DNA of 41,919 bases from Bacteroidales bacterium (GCA_022772475.1 JALEZQ010000069.1:1-41919), one strand, 5' to 3'. Counted from the first letter of the stretch, positions 15,253-25,550 are shown. Notes: generated by a model from the sequence alone, not told the origin. Numbers and translations: made by a program.

Positions 15253-17934
15253 TTAGCGGTTGGTCAGTTTGGCCACCGTCTCTTCAAGCAGCTGAATCTT
15301 GGTCGTGGCGTCGGCCTGCTTCTTGCGCTCCATGGCCACCACGGCCTCGGGAGCGTGGCTGACGAAGCGCTCGTTCGAGAGTTTCTTCTCGATGCCTTCG
15401 AGGAACTTCTTCAGGCGTTCAATCTCGGCCTGCGCCTTGGCCAGTTCGGCTTCGGTATCGACATGGCCTTCCAGGTTGACGCGGTACTCGGTCGTGCCCA
15501 CCATGAAGTGGCTGGTGGCGTCGGCTGCTTCGGCCGAGTTGGTGGCGATGGTGACGTTGGCCATCTTGCAGACGATGTCGGCAAAACGCTGTACGGGCAG
15601 TTCGCCGCCGACGGCGACGCTCAGCGGTTCGCGGGGCGAAATCTGCTTGGCGGCGCGGATGCCGCGGATGTTCTGTACAATTTGCTGGACGTCCGCAAAG
15701 CATTTGATAGTGGCCTCGTCGCCCTCTTCGGGTGCGGCGATGGTGCCGGCGCTGCACATGAGGCTCTCGCCCTCGGTGCGCTCTGCCAGATTCTGCCACA
15801 GTTCCTCGGTGATGAAGGGCATGAAGGGGTGCAGCAGATGGAGCAGGTGGTCGAAGAAGCGGAGCACGTCGCTGTAGGTGGCGGCATCGAGCGGCTGACC
15901 GGCGGCGGGCTTGATGGCCTCAAGATACCAACCCGAGAAGTCGTCGCGGAAGAGCAGGAAGATGTCCATCAGCGCCTCCGACAGGCGGAATTTGCTGAAG
16001 AGGTCGGCCTGGTTGGCGGCGGCGGTGCGCAGACGTGCGTCGAACCATGCCGAAGCCTGTGCGGCGGCAGCGGGACGTTCCACCTTATCGCTGGCCTCCC
16101 AGCCGTTGACCAGACGGAAGGCATTCCATATCTTGTTGCAGAAGTTGCGACCCTGCAGGCACAGCGCCTCGTCGAAGAGAATGTCGTTGCCGGCGGGGGC
16201 GGCCAGCATCATGCCCATGCGCACGCCGTCGGCGCTGTAGCGCGCGATGAGGTCGAGCGGGTCGGGCGAGTTGCCGAGCGACTTGGACATCTTGCGACCC
16301 AGTTTGTCGCGCACGATACCCGTGAAATAGACGTGCTTGAAGGGGCGCTTGCCCGTGTATTCGTAGCCGGCCATTATCATGCGGGCCACCCAGAAGAAGA
16401 TGATGTCCGGGCCGGTGACCAGCGTGTCGGTGGGGTAGTAGTAGGCAAACTCCTCGCCTTCGGGATGGCGGATGCCATCGAAGAGCGACATGGGCCAGAG
16501 CCACGAGGAGAACCATGTGTCGAGGGCGTCCTCGTCGCGGCGCAGGTCGGCGGCGGTGAGTTGCGGGTCGTTCTCGCGTGCCAAGGTGAGCGCCTCTTCC
16601 TCCGTTTCGGCCACGACGTAAGTGCCGTCGGGCAGGTAGTAGGCCGGGATGCGGTGGCCCCACCACAGCTGGCGCGAGATGCACCAGTCCTTGATATTCT
16701 CCAGCCAGTGGCGGTAGGTATTCTTATACTTGGCCGGGTGAAACTCAATCTCGTCGTTCATGACGGGAGCGAGGGCCAGGTCGGCGAAGTGCTGCATACG
16801 CAGGAACCACTGTGTGGAGAGTTTGGGCTCGATGGGCACACCCGTTCGCTCGGAGCAGCCAATCTTGTTGTCGTAGTCCTCAATCTTCTCCATGAGGCCG
16901 GCCTTGACCATGTCCTCGGCAATCTGCTTGCGCACGTCGAAGCGGTCCTGACCGACATACATGCCGGCGGCCTCGCTGATGGTGGCGTCGTCGTTGAAGA
17001 TGTCGATGCTGGGCAGGTGGTACTTCTCGCCCAGGGCGTAGTCGTTGACATCGTGGGCCGGCGTGACTTTGAGGCAGCCCGTACCAAACTCGATATCTAC
17101 ATACTCGTCCTCAATGACGGGCACCACGCGGCCCACGAGGGGCACGATGAGGCGCTTGCCGCGAAGCCAGTGGTTCTTGGGGTCGTTGGGGTTGATGCAG
17201 ACGGCGACGTCGCCCATGACGGTCTCGGGACGGGTGGTGGCCACGACGGCATAGCGGCCCTCGGCATCGCTGTGGATGACCTCGCCCTCTTCGCCGGTAG
17301 CCCCCGTGCCGTCGTCCTCGGCCACGCGGTACTTCATATAGTAGAGTTTGGTGTGCTCTTCCTTATATACAACCTCCTCGTCCGAGAGGGCGGTGAGCGC
17401 CTTGGGGTCCCAGTTGACCATGCGCACACCGCGGTAGATAAGGCCCTTGCGGTAGAGGTCCACGAAGACGTGGATGACGCTCTTGGAGCGCACATCGTCC
17501 ATGGTGAAGGCCGTGCGGTCCCAGTCGCACGAGGCGCCCAGGCTGCGCAGCTGGCTCAGGATGATGCCGCCGTGCTCGCGCGTCCATTCCCAGGCGTGCT
17601 CCAAAAACTGTTCGCGCGTCAGGTCGCTCTTCTTGATGCCGCGGTCGGCCAGACGAGCCACCACCTTGGCCTCGGTGGCGATGGAGGCGTGGTCGGTGCC
17701 CGGCACCCAGCAGGCGTTCTTGCCCTCCATACGGGCGCGGCGCACCAGGATGTCCTGGATGGTCTCGTTGAGCACATGCCCCATGTGGAGCACACCCGTC
17801 ACGTTGGGCGGCGGGATAACCACGGTATAGGGCTTACGACCGTCGGGGGTGGAGGAGAAGCACTTGTGCTCCGTCCAGTAAGCGTACCATTTCTTCTCTA
17901 CTTCTTCAGGATTATATTTGTCTGCAATTTCCAT
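15253..17934 (-). CDS. valS: Valyl-tRNA synthetase
   Basis: This 893-aa class I synthetase charges tRNA-Val in the cytoplasm. The HIGH-type motif is in [15 protein letters not shown], the KMSKS loop in [18 protein letters not shown], and a CP1 editing domain with [13 protein letters not shown] and TPAHDVNDY lies between them. The C-terminal 70 residues form the ValRS-specific coiled coil ([20 protein letters not shown]). Length and motifs are normal. The ATG at 17934 begins [17 protein letters not shown], as in orthologues. A -7 box lies 36 bp upstream and a perfect hairpin follows, so it is probably a single-gene transcript. Confidence 0.97.
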   Translation of the reverse strand: MEIADKYNPEEVEKKWYAYWTEHKCFSSTPDGRKPYTVVIPPPNVTGVLHMGHVLNETIQDILVRRARMEGKNACWVPGTDHASIATEAKVVARLADRGIKKSDLTREQFLEHAWEWTREHGGIILSQLRSLGASCDWDRTAFTMDDVRSKSVIHVFVDLYRKGLIYRGVRMVNWDPKALTALSDEEVVYKEEHTKLYYMKYRVAEDDGTGATGEEGEVIHSDAEGRYAVVATTRPETVMGDVAVCINPNDPKNHWLRGKRLIVPLVGRVVPVIEDEYVDIEFGTGCLKVTPAHDVNDYALGEKYHLPSIDIFNDDATISEAAGMYVGQDRFDVRKQIAEDMVKAGLMEKIEDYDNKIGCSERTGVPIEPKLSTQWFLRMQHFADLALAPVMNDEIEFHPAKYKNTYRHWLENIKDWCISRQLWWGHRIPAYYLPDGTYVVAETEEEALTLARENDPQLTAADLRRDEDALDTWFSSWLWPMSLFDGIRHPEGEEFAYYYPTDTLVTGPDIIFFWVARMIMAGYEYTGKRPFKHVYFTGIVRDKLGRKMSKSLGNSPDPLDLIARYSADGVRMGMMLAAPAGNDILFDEALCLQGRNFCNKIWNAFRLVNGWEASDKVERPAAAAQASAWFDARLRTAAANQADLFSKFRLSEALMDIFLLFRDDFSGWYLEAIKPAAGQPLDAATYSDVLRFFDHLLHLLHPFMPFITEELWQNLAERTEGESLMCSAGTIAAPEEGDEATIKCFADVQQIVQNIRGIRAAKQISPREPLSVAVGGELPVQRFADIVCKMANVTIATNSAEAADATSHFMVGTTEYRVNLEGHVDTEAELAKAQAEIERLKKFLEGIEKKLSNERFVSHAPEAVVAMERKKQADATTKIQLLEETVAKLTNR

Positions 17935-17969
17935 GTGAATGTGTACTGGCTTTTGGTTAAAATATGGTG

Positions 17970-17977
17970 CAAAGTTA
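17970..17977 (-). promoter_or_regulatory. -7 box of valS
   Basis: On the minus strand this reads TAACTTTG, an exact Bacteroidetes -7 match, 36 bp before the ATG. A clear TTG -33 is not seen. Confidence 0.6.
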
Positions 17978-18083
17978 GTGTAAATAAGCGAAGGGAAAAA
18001 TGAAAATACTGTGGTTTTTCATTCCGCACTTCGTATCTGAGTGTATTCTGCAACGCTAAAAGCGTCTCTCTTTTCATCATCAC

Positions 18084-18341
18084 TTAGTAGTCGCGAGGAT
18101 TGTCATCGAGCATATCGGACGTGAGGTTGAAACTGTCCCCGTTTTGAAGGCAACTGTGCTCGCAAAGGTTCTGCACAATCTGTTGTTCGCTCGCACCGGT
18201 TTCTATCAGTAAGTTGATTGAAGCAGTCTTTGCCATTAGAATATCAAAGAACAGACAATCTAACTCTCGTGGCAAGTCCGAATAATACTCTTTCTCATAC
18301 TGAGATTGAATATATTGACGACAGGTGTCAAATCGATGCAA
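18084..18341 (-). CDS. Small hypothetical protein in an AT-rich pocket
   Basis: This open frame of up to 85 aa can start only at TTG (18341), because a stop lies four codons upstream and no earlier ATG exists; the first internal Met is near residue 36. The peptide (YIQSQYEKEYYSDLPRELDC ... LTSDMLDDNPRDY) is acidic, soluble and helical-looking, with four cysteines. I do not recognise a family. It begins 20 bp after the TRIC gene stop and ends 107 bp before the valS -7 box. Its bases are clearly richer in A and T than both neighbours, which suggests a recent arrival or a remnant. Confidence 0.4.
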   Translation of the reverse strand: MHRFDTCRQYIQSQYEKEYYSDLPRELDCLFFDILMAKTASINLLIETGASEQQIVQNLCEHSCLQNGDSFNLTSDMLDDNPRDY

Positions 18342-18360
18342 GTTATTTATTTATCATCAC

Positions 18361-19002
18361 TTACTCTTCGCCTTTGATGATAGGGAGGCCCAGCTTGAAC
18401 TTGACGGCGAGCAGGCGGATGACCACCACGGAGATGCCGCAGATGATGGCGCACATCTCGGAGGGCAGGCTGAACAGCGTACAGATGTAATAGACGCCGC
18501 CGCCGAGTACGCAGGCCAAAGCATAGATTTCCTTGCGGAAGATGAGCGGCTCCTCATTGATGAAGACGTCGCGAAGCACACCGCCGCCGGCGCCCGTGAT
18601 GGCGCCCATGATGATGGCGGCCCAGAAGGGATAGGCGCCACCGTCGGCCGTAGTGCACATCAGCGTCTTCTCCAGACCGGTCACGGTGAAGAGCGCCAGA
18701 CCAATGGTGTCGAAGAGGAACCAGGTGTTGTTCTGCCGTACGAGGAGCTTGCGGAAGACGATAACCCACAACAAGGCGATGGCAGAGCAAGAAAGATAGA
18801 AGGGGTTGGTCATCCAGAAAGGCGTCTGGCCAAGCATGATGTCGCGCATGGTACCGCCACCGATGGCGGTGGTCACACCGACGACGTAGGCGCCGAAGAG
18901 GTCGAAGTGTTTGGCCGAGGCAAGGCGGATGCCCGAGATGGCGAAGGCCAGGGTGCCGACAAAGTCGAACACCTGAATGAGGTCGATATTGGGGATGGTC
19001 AT
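18361..19002 (-). CDS. TRIC/UPF0126 family membrane protein (YicG-like cation channel)
   Basis: This 213-aa integral membrane protein has the duplicated three-helix plan of the family. The two signature loops are GGGTMRDIMLG (from residue 48) and GAGGGVLRDVF in the second repeat, with a seventh helix before a short basic tail. Prokaryotic TRIC homologues form trimeric, potassium-permeable pores in the inner membrane; the physiological role in bacteria is uncertain. The length is normal. It lies 50 bp after the 2-hydroxyacid dehydrogenase on the same strand, with no visible terminator between. Confidence 0.9.
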   Translation of the reverse strand: MTIPNIDLIQVFDFVGTLAFAISGIRLASAKHFDLFGAYVVGVTTAIGGGTMRDIMLGQTPFWMTNPFYLSCSAIALLWVIVFRKLLVRQNNTWFLFDTIGLALFTVTGLEKTLMCTTADGGAYPFWAAIIMGAITGAGGGVLRDVFINEEPLIFRKEIYALACVLGGGVYYICTLFSLPSEMCAIICGISVVVIRLLAVKFKLGLPIIKGEE

Positions 19003-19052
19003 GGCTGAATGATGTATAGTTCGGGTTAGTTGTGGGGCAAGGGTCTATGGCG

Positions 19053-20036
19053 TCAGGGATTGACCACGCCGGTGGGGTGGCCTTGCTGAAAGTGGCGGAT
19101 ATGTTGACAGAGCATGTCCATGATGCGTTGGCGTGCCTGCTGCGAGGCCCAGGCCACATGCGGCGTGATGAAGGTGTTCGGACTGCTGAGCAAGGGACAG
19201 TCGGGCGAGGGCGGTTCGTCGGCCAGAACGTCCGTGCAGTAGGCGCCGATGCGTCCTTCATGCAGCGCCTGAGCCAGGTCGTACTCGTTGACCAGTCGGC
19301 CGCGGGCCGTATTGATGAGAATCAGTCCCGGCTTGGCTTTGGCCAGGAGGGCGGCGCAGACCATGTTTCTGTTACTCTCCGTGAGTGGCTGGTGCAGACT
19401 GACGACGTCGCAGGTGGCAAAGGCTTCTTCGAGGGTGAGCTTGCGGACGTCGGCGGGCAAGTCGCCGGCCGGGCGCGAGGTGACGGCAAACAGCTGCATA
19501 CCGAAGGTGCGGAGCAGAGCCAGTACCTGCAAACCGATGTGCCCGGCGCCGACGATGGCCAGGCGCTTGCCTTCCAGTTCGAAGAGGGGCTGGTCCCAGC
19601 AGCAGAAGTCGGGACTTTGGCACCAGAATCCCGCCTTGACCGCTTCGGCATAATGGCCCACCTTATTGCATACGTTGAGCAGGTGGGCCACCGTCATCTG
19701 TGCGACGGCCATCGTGCCGTAAGCGGCGCAGTTGCAGACCGGGATGCCCAGTTCGCGCGCCGCCTTGACATCCACCACGTCATACCCCGTGGCCGCCACC
19801 CCAATCAGGCGCAACTTGGGCAGTTGGCTGAGCGTTTGCCGACTGAGGGGTGTCTTGTTGAGCAGGATGATGTCGGCGTCGGCGGCGCGGGCGATGATAT
19901 CAGCCTCCTCCGTCTTGTCGTAGGCGACGAAGTGGCCCAGTTGTTCCAGCGGAGCCCACGAGAGGTCGCCGGGATTGAGTGGACGGCTGTCAAGGAAGAC
20001 GATGCGGCAGGAGGGTGTAGAAGGCATGGAAGGCAT
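19053..20036 (-). CDS. D-2-hydroxyacid dehydrogenase (glycerate dehydrogenase / hydroxypyruvate reductase-like)
   Basis: This 327-aa NAD-dependent enzyme has the Rossmann motif GAGHIGLQVL (GxGxxG), the catalytic Arg in NTARGRLVNEYDL, the Glu in TDVLADEPP and the His in FITPHVAWAS, all in family order. The first domain contains LIGVAATGYDVVDVKAARELG. It reduces a 2-keto acid such as hydroxypyruvate or glyoxylate to the D-hydroxy acid; the exact substrate cannot be read from sequence. The short Pro/Ser-rich N-terminus (MPSMPSTPS) leaves two candidate start codons nine bases apart. It is 63 bp downstream of the T9SS plug-like gene. Confidence 0.9.
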   Translation of the reverse strand: MPSMPSTPSCRIVFLDSRPLNPGDLSWAPLEQLGHFVAYDKTEEADIIARAADADIILLNKTPLSRQTLSQLPKLRLIGVAATGYDVVDVKAARELGIPVCNCAAYGTMAVAQMTVAHLLNVCNKVGHYAEAVKAGFWCQSPDFCCWDQPLFELEGKRLAIVGAGHIGLQVLALLRTFGMQLFAVTSRPAGDLPADVRKLTLEEAFATCDVVSLHQPLTESNRNMVCAALLAKAKPGLILINTARGRLVNEYDLAQALHEGRIGAYCTDVLADEPPSPDCPLLSSPNTFITPHVAWASQQARQRIMDMLCQHIRHFQQGHPTGVVNP

Positions 20037-20099
20037 GGCGGGATGCGGAAAGGATGGATAATTGAGAAGACGGTGATAGCAGCGGCGCAGACGGCGGCG

Positions 20100-21350
20100 T
20101 CATCGCGGCCGGTAGGAGGATGTCCGGCTGCCTATAAGTCGGTCATAGCGGGCGCCCCGTTCGCGGTAGTATAAGAAGAAGGTGTAGGTGTTCTCCGTTT
20201 GCCAGAAATTGTTCTCGATGGGGTTCGTCGCTTCGCTCTCGGTGGCGTAGCGGTAAGAATAATAGCCCCCCTTCAGCAGCAGGTGGGCCGTGAAGCAACC
20301 TGTGGCTGCGTCGTAGGTGAGGCGCCGTTCGTCAGGCGCAATCTGTGCCGCCCAACGGCCGTCCACCCATATTCGCGTGTCGTCACTGAGGTCGGGGGCA
20401 TAGAGCGAGAAGTGGAACCATACATAGTCGGCATCGGTATCGGCATTGCCGTTGCCGCTGATGGCCGGTTGGTACACGCCGTTCTGGTCCTCATCGTAGA
20501 GGTAGTTTTTGCGGCACTCGTCCGTGGACAGCGTGGCGTGATAGACGTCGTCGTTGAGCCGGACACTCTCTACGTGCATGCCGGGATAGCGCGTGCTCTG
20601 CAGTTCATACTTGCGGTACTCATTCCCGGCGTCGAAGATGAGGGCGTCCTGATGCTGCCACTGGGCACCACCCGGCGCCAGGGCATAGGGGCTAACCAAG
20701 GTTGCGGCATGAGCCATATCGCCATTCTTCACCACAGTGAGCATCAGTTCGTTGGCCGTCCTCGGTGAGAGCGAAGAACCAAAGACCGCACTGGCCTCAA
20801 TCTGCTGCTTGGTGGTGTTGCGCCCGCGGTCTGTGTCGGTGGTAGCCTTGGGAACGATGGTCGCCTTCTCCTCGGTGACGCAGAAATAGGTGGTGAAGGC
20901 CAGGGTGCGCTCGTCGCCGCTGTCGTCATAGACGTCGATGGCGTAGTTGCCCGAGATGATGGGCGCCATCTCGGCGTTCGGCAGTTGGAAACTGTAGTGC
21001 GTATAGAGGGTGGCTGTGGTCATGCTCAGTTCGCCCTCGTCAATGAGGCATTCGCCGTCAATGCTGCGCATGTAGTCGGTGGGCAGCAAGTTCTCCTTAT
21101 CCTCCCATGCCGCGTTGAGGTGCCTCAACGTATAGATATAGCGTTGCGCTTCATGCCCGAGGTGGTCGAAGGCCACGCTTATCCTCTCGTCACCGCCAAG
21201 GCGCACCACGGGCACAGCGTCTTGGGTGTGGACGCTGCCCGTGGTGGTGACGGTCTTGATGGTGGCTTGGTGGATGCGTGTGGTCTGGGCGCCGGCGGTG
21301 AGGGCCAGTCCGCCCCACAGGCTAATCCAAAAGATATTCTTGAGGCACAT
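20100..21350 (-). CDS. DUF5103 protein, type IX secretion plug-like
   Basis: This 416-aa exported protein has a signal peptide ending near GAQTT. The DUF5103 pattern is clear: RYIYTLRHLNAAWE, THYSFQLPNAEMAPIISGNY, DEDQNGVYQ, NPIENNFWQTENTYTFFLYY and RGARYDRLIG. In Flavobacterium a DUF5103 protein has been described as the plug that closes the periplasmic side of the SprA translocon pore of type IX secretion. That supports, but does not prove, the same role here. The gene lies among unrelated housekeeping genes, 43 bp after the fucosidase stop on the same strand. Confidence 0.8.
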   Translation of the reverse strand: MCLKNIFWISLWGGLALTAGAQTTRIHQATIKTVTTTGSVHTQDAVPVVRLGGDERISVAFDHLGHEAQRYIYTLRHLNAAWEDKENLLPTDYMRSIDGECLIDEGELSMTTATLYTHYSFQLPNAEMAPIISGNYAIDVYDDSGDERTLAFTTYFCVTEEKATIVPKATTDTDRGRNTTKQQIEASAVFGSSLSPRTANELMLTVVKNGDMAHAATLVSPYALAPGGAQWQHQDALIFDAGNEYRKYELQSTRYPGMHVESVRLNDDVYHATLSTDECRKNYLYDEDQNGVYQPAISGNGNADTDADYVWFHFSLYAPDLSDDTRIWVDGRWAAQIAPDERRLTYDAATGCFTAHLLLKGGYYSYRYATESEATNPIENNFWQTENTYTFFLYYRERGARYDRLIGSRTSSYRPR

Positions 21351-21393
21351 GTTAGCGCAGAAGGTTAAGAGATTGGAGGGATGGCGTTGGCAA

Positions 21394-22734
21394 TCAATCC
21401 TTGAGCACCACCTCTATCACATAGTCGGCGGCATTGGCCGGCATGTTGATGTCCGTAATCTCCAGTCCCTCCTTCTTGTTGTAGCGGAAGTTGACGCGCT
21501 GGCGGTCTGCCAGAGGACGCACATCTTTGGGCTTGGAGGCTACGGGGAGACCGCTGACGCTCTTTACGTTGGGCGAAAGAACATGGACATACAGGCGGCT
21601 GTCGGTACGGGTGCAGACAATGCTGTCGCCGCCGAGGGCATACTCCACGCCATCCGTGCCATAGATGGCGTCGCCATTGCGTCGCAGCCACTGGCCCATC
21701 TCGTGCAGACGGCTAAGGGCTGCTTCGGGGATGGAACCGTCGGGCTGGGGACCGACGTTGAGCAGCAGGTTGGCGCCCTTGGCAGAGGTACGTGCCAGCA
21801 GGCGGATGAGGGTGTTGACCGACTTATAGTTCTGGTCCTGTACCTTGTAGCCCCACATGCCGTTCATCGTCTGGCAGGTCTCAAGCGGCAGGCGGCTTAC
21901 CTCCTGACCGGACAGACCGGCCTTGTTCTCGCCGGGTACGTCGCGCTCAAACAACTGGATGTCTTCGCCGGCAAAGGGCGTCAGGTGGTGGTTGTTGCCG
22001 ATGAGGCAGGCGGGCTGAAGACGGTGGATCAGCGCATACTGCTCTTCCAACTGCCAGTTGAAGGGCACGGAGTCGCTGTCGTGGTCCCACAGACCGTCAA
22101 ACCAGATGCAGTCCACACGGCCATAGCGTGTGAGCAGTTCGGTGAGCTGGTCGTTCATGAACTTGTAGTAGCTCTTCCAGTTGGGCTTGAGCGTCTTGCG
22201 TGTGCCGTGGCCCGTGCGGCCCAGAGGATAGTCCTCGCGGGTCCAGTCGAGGTGCGAATAGTAGAGGTGGAAGCCCATGTCCTTGGCGTGGCAGGCTTCA
22301 GCCAGTTGGCCGACGATGTCCTTGCCGTAGGGCGTGTGCATGATGTTATAGTCTGAGCACGAGGTGTTCCACATGGAGAAGCCATCGTGGTGGCGCGTGG
22401 TGAAGCAGATGTAGCGTGCACCGGCATCCCGGAAGGCGTCAATCCATTTGTAGGCATTGAAGTTGTGCGGGAAGAAAGCTTGGGCTGCCTTGGCATACTC
22501 GTTACAGTCTATCTTGGCATTCTGCATGTACCATTCTCCCTGGGCAAACATGCTGTAGATGCCCCAGTGGATGAAGATGCCGAAGCGTCTTTCTGCGAAG
22601 GCTTTGCGGGCTTCGATGTTATCTGATGTAGGCTGGTAGGTGACAGCAGTTTGTGCCGTGGCACTCGTCAATGCGGCTGCGCCGAGAATCAGCGTCGCCG
22701 TGAAGCGACGTAACGTCTGAAGGATGGCATTCAT
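21394..22734 (-). CDS. GH29 alpha-L-fucosidase, exported
   Basis: This is a 446-aa enzyme with a signal peptide (cleavage near SATAQ, residue 28). The GH29 barrel opens with RRFGIFIHWGIYSMFAQGEWYMQN and FTTRHHDGFSMW. The probable nucleophile is Asp213 in CIWFDGLWDHD. It lacks a T9SS tail and a lipobox, so it is probably periplasmic. It removes terminal L-fucose from glycans and fits with the GH84 enzyme encoded further downstream for host-glycan use. The start codon begins the signal peptide. The spacing of 60 bp to the helicase gene upstream suggests cotranscription. Confidence 0.93.
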   Translation of the reverse strand: MNAILQTLRRFTATLILGAAALTSATAQTAVTYQPTSDNIEARKAFAERRFGIFIHWGIYSMFAQGEWYMQNAKIDCNEYAKAAQAFFPHNFNAYKWIDAFRDAGARYICFTTRHHDGFSMWNTSCSDYNIMHTPYGKDIVGQLAEACHAKDMGFHLYYSHLDWTREDYPLGRTGHGTRKTLKPNWKSYYKFMNDQLTELLTRYGRVDCIWFDGLWDHDSDSVPFNWQLEEQYALIHRLQPACLIGNNHHLTPFAGEDIQLFERDVPGENKAGLSGQEVSRLPLETCQTMNGMWGYKVQDQNYKSVNTLIRLLARTSAKGANLLLNVGPQPDGSIPEAALSRLHEMGQWLRRNGDAIYGTDGVEYALGGDSIVCTRTDSRLYVHVLSPNVKSVSGLPVASKPKDVRPLADRQRVNFRYNKKEGLEITDINMPANAADYVIEVVLKD

Positions 22735-22793
22735 GGTAAGGTGGTTAAGTTATTGTGTGATGGCTATTCGGTTATTATTCACATGGGGCGGGC

Positions 22794-24254
22794 TTATGCC
22801 TGAGTGGGCGTGGCTTCGCCGTTGCCCTTACCCCCTCGGCGGTGACGACGTCCGCCGCGGTGGGTTCTTTTCTTCTTTGCGCCTTCGCCCTGCGGCTGTT
22901 GGCTCTGTTCTTCTGTGCTCTGACTGTTGTTGGCAGCACTGTCGGAGGCATTGGGACTCTCCGACTTCTTCTCACGGCGCGGGCGGTCGTGGCGTCCATG
23001 CGAGCGGCCGGCGCGTCCTTTGTCGCCCTGCTTGTCCTTTTTGCCGCGGCCGTCCCTTCCTCGTCCGCGTCCTTCCTTACCCTTCTCGCCCTTGTCGCTG
23101 TGGCTGCGTCCGTGCTCGGGCGCCGTCATGCCTTCGGGGAGTTCGGCGCGGGGAACAGGCTCGCCCAGCAGACTCTCGATGGCGCGCAGGGCGGGCATAT
23201 CGCGCTCGCCAACCAACGTGATGGCGCGGCCTTCACGTCCGGCGCGTGCCGTGCGGCCGATGCGGTGGACATAGTCCTCGGCATCGCGCGGCGCGTCGAA
23301 GTTGATTACCATGGTGATGTCGTCAATGTCGATGCCGCGGGCCACGATGTCGGTGGCCACGAGCAGGTCTATCTGGCGCGCCTTGAAGCGGTTCATGACG
23401 TCGTCTCGCTCCACCTGCTGCAGGTCCGAGTGCATGGCGGCCACGTTGAAGCCCTTGCGGGAAAGGGTAGCGTAGAGTTCCTTGACCTTCTGCTTGGAGC
23501 CGGCGAAGAGGATGACGCGCTCGGGAGCCTTGTCGGCAAAGATGTGGTTGATGATGGCCGTCTTGTCGGTCTCGCGGCAGATATATACGCTCTGGCTAAT
23601 TTTCTCGGCGGGCTTCGACACGGCGATGCGTACCTCCACGGGGTCGTTCATGATGCGGCGGGCGAAGGTGTTGATCTTCTCGGGCATGGTGGCAGAGAAC
23701 AGGATGGTCTGGCGCTCCTTGGGCAGGCATTCCACAATCTTGAGGATGTCTTCGCTGAAGCCCATGTCCAGCATACGGTCGGCTTCGTCGAGGATAAGGT
23801 GGGTGGTGCGGCTCAGGTCCAGTTTTCCCAGACTGAGGTGCGAAATCAGACGCCCGGGGGTGGCTATGACGATGTCGGCGCCCTTGGTCAGACTCTTTAC
23901 CTCCTGGTCGTAACGGGCACCATCGTTGCCGCCATAGACAGCGACGCCTTGTATTCCGGTGTAGTAGGCGAAGCCCTGCAGGGCCTGGTCAATCTGCCGG
24001 GCCAGTTCGCGGGTAGGGGCCATGATGAGGCAGTTGACCGCATCGTCGGGGTGCGGCTTGGTCATGAGCAGGTTGATGATGGGCAGGAGATATGCGGCGG
24101 TCTTTCCGGTGCCGGTCTGCGCGATACCTATCAGGTCCTTCTCTTCGAGAATGTGGGGGATGCACTGCTCCTGCACGGGCGTGCATTCGTCGAAGTGCAT
24201 GTCGTAGAGGGCATCGAGAAGGTCGTCGCAGAGGGGGAGGTCTTCAAAGTACAT
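22794..24254 (-). CDS. DEAD-box ATP-dependent RNA helicase with a basic tail
   Basis: This 486-aa protein has the Q motif (TPVQEQCIP), Walker A AQTGTGKT, PTRELARQ, DEAD in ILDEADRMLDMGF, SAT, and the C-terminal helicase motifs ARGIDIDDI and HRIGRTARAG. The last 110 residues are low-complexity, rich in Arg, Gly, Lys and Ser (RGRGRDGRGKKDK), as in RhlE-type helicases that act on ribosomal precursors or mRNA. Gene order on the strand is tgt, LptF/LptG permease, helicase, fucosidase. Confidence 0.93.
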   Translation of the reverse strand: MYFEDLPLCDDLLDALYDMHFDECTPVQEQCIPHILEEKDLIGIAQTGTGKTAAYLLPIINLLMTKPHPDDAVNCLIMAPTRELARQIDQALQGFAYYTGIQGVAVYGGNDGARYDQEVKSLTKGADIVIATPGRLISHLSLGKLDLSRTTHLILDEADRMLDMGFSEDILKIVECLPKERQTILFSATMPEKINTFARRIMNDPVEVRIAVSKPAEKISQSVYICRETDKTAIINHIFADKAPERVILFAGSKQKVKELYATLSRKGFNVAAMHSDLQQVERDDVMNRFKARQIDLLVATDIVARGIDIDDITMVINFDAPRDAEDYVHRIGRTARAGREGRAITLVGERDMPALRAIESLLGEPVPRAELPEGMTAPEHGRSHSDKGEKGKEGRGRGRDGRGKKDKQGDKGRAGRSHGRHDRPRREKKSESPNASDSAANNSQSTEEQSQQPQGEGAKKKRTHRGGRRHRRGGKGNGEATPTQA

Positions 24255-24302
24255 AATATATATATGGTAGTGTGTTCAGCGTTTGGTATTTCTTTTCTTC
24301 TT

Positions 24303-25472
24303 CTATTGCGGCGTGCGCTTGTAGAGCACGAAGGCGATGATGGAGAACACGATGTTGGGAATCCATACGGCCAGGGCAGGCGGGAAGCCGGCATTCGTAG
24401 AGAAGGTGGCCGACACCGTCTGGAACATGATGTAGCCGAAACTGAGCGCCAGACCGGCACCCAGCGCCATGCCCATACCGCCTTTCCGCTTCTGCGAGGA
24501 CAGCGACACGCCTATAAGCGTGAGGATGAAGGCGGCGAAGGGGGTGGCGAAGCGTTTGTGGTATTCCACCTCGAAGGTATTGATGCCCTTCACGCCGCGC
24601 AGTTTCTGCTTGTCGATAAATTCGGCCAGTTCGGGCAGCGTCAGCGTCTCCTGCTGATTCTTGACATAGAAGAAGTCGGCGGGCTCCATCATGATGATGG
24701 TGTCGAGCGTGGTGTGTGTGCTGATTTCCTCGCGCATGCCTTTGAGGGTGCGGATGCGGACGTTCCGCAGCGTCCAACTGTAGCGGCGGTCAGCCAGCGT
24801 ATCGTACTGGATGCTCTGCGCCGTCAGGTGCGACACGAGTTTGCGGTCTTCAAATTTGTCGAGCGAGAAGCCGTAGCCGCTCTTGGTCTCGTTGTTGAAG
24901 CGGGTGATGTAGGCCACGACGCCCGTATCGGTCTGCATCTGGATGTTGTCGGCCTGCGTGATGGGCTTCTTCTTGATATAGGCGTTCTCAAAGTTGACAC
25001 GTGCCACGTTGCCGCGGGGGATGACGTAGGCGCCGAGGATGAAGGTCGTTACGGCGATGAGGGCTGCGGAAAACATATAAGGCCGCAGCAACCGCCGGAA
25101 ACTCATGCCGGCGGCTTTCATAGCGACAATCTCCGAGCCCGATGCCAGTTTGGTGGTGAAGAGAATGACGGATATGAAGACGAAGAGCGGACTGAACAGG
25201 TTGATAAAGTAGGGGATGAAGTTCAGGAAGTAGTCGAAAATGACCTTATCGGCCGAGACGTGGCTCTTGGTAAACTTGTCAATCTTCTCGTTATAGTCGA
25301 AGATGATGGCGATGAGTATGACGATGGCTATCAGGAAGACGTAGGTGGTAAGAAACTTCTTGATGATATACCAATCCAGTTTCTTGGGCACAACGTAGTC
25401 TTTCAGTTGTCCTATCAGTCGTGTCACGCGCTTAACGGGCGACGTGCCGCGGGGTGTGGAGTGTGCAGTCAT
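24303..25472 (-). CDS. LptF/LptG family permease (LPS export)
   Basis: This 389-aa inner-membrane protein has helices near residues 35-60 (FLTTYVFLIAIVILIAIIF) and 80-105, one more before the periplasmic region, and three at the C-terminus (FAAFILTLIGVSLSS, FGYIMFQTVSATF, IVFSIIAFVLYK). Between them is a soluble beta-jellyroll-sized domain. Such proteins pair with a second permease and the LptB ATPase to lift lipopolysaccharide toward the outer membrane. LptF and LptG cannot be told apart confidently here. I start at the ATG at 25472; an in-frame TTG at 25508 is less likely. The tgt stop is 78 bp upstream. Confidence 0.88.
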   Translation of the reverse strand: MTAHSTPRGTSPVKRVTRLIGQLKDYVVPKKLDWYIIKKFLTTYVFLIAIVILIAIIFDYNEKIDKFTKSHVSADKVIFDYFLNFIPYFINLFSPLFVFISVILFTTKLASGSEIVAMKAAGMSFRRLLRPYMFSAALIAVTTFILGAYVIPRGNVARVNFENAYIKKKPITQADNIQMQTDTGVVAYITRFNNETKSGYGFSLDKFEDRKLVSHLTAQSIQYDTLADRRYSWTLRNVRIRTLKGMREEISTHTTLDTIIMMEPADFFYVKNQQETLTLPELAEFIDKQKLRGVKGINTFEVEYHKRFATPFAAFILTLIGVSLSSQKRKGGMGMALGAGLALSFGYIMFQTVSATFSTNAGFPPALAVWIPNIVFSIIAFVLYKRTPQ

Positions 25473-25550
25473 GGTCACAAAGTACGTTTCTTCTGGTGGG
25501 GGATTCAAGCCATGGTGGTCACGGTACGGGGTTGGGGGACAGGCCCGAGA

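Noticed and set aside
15241-18003. Long plus-strand open frame opposite valS
   Set aside because: The valS frame on the other strand has all synthetase motifs; the antisense frame is a codon-usage shadow.
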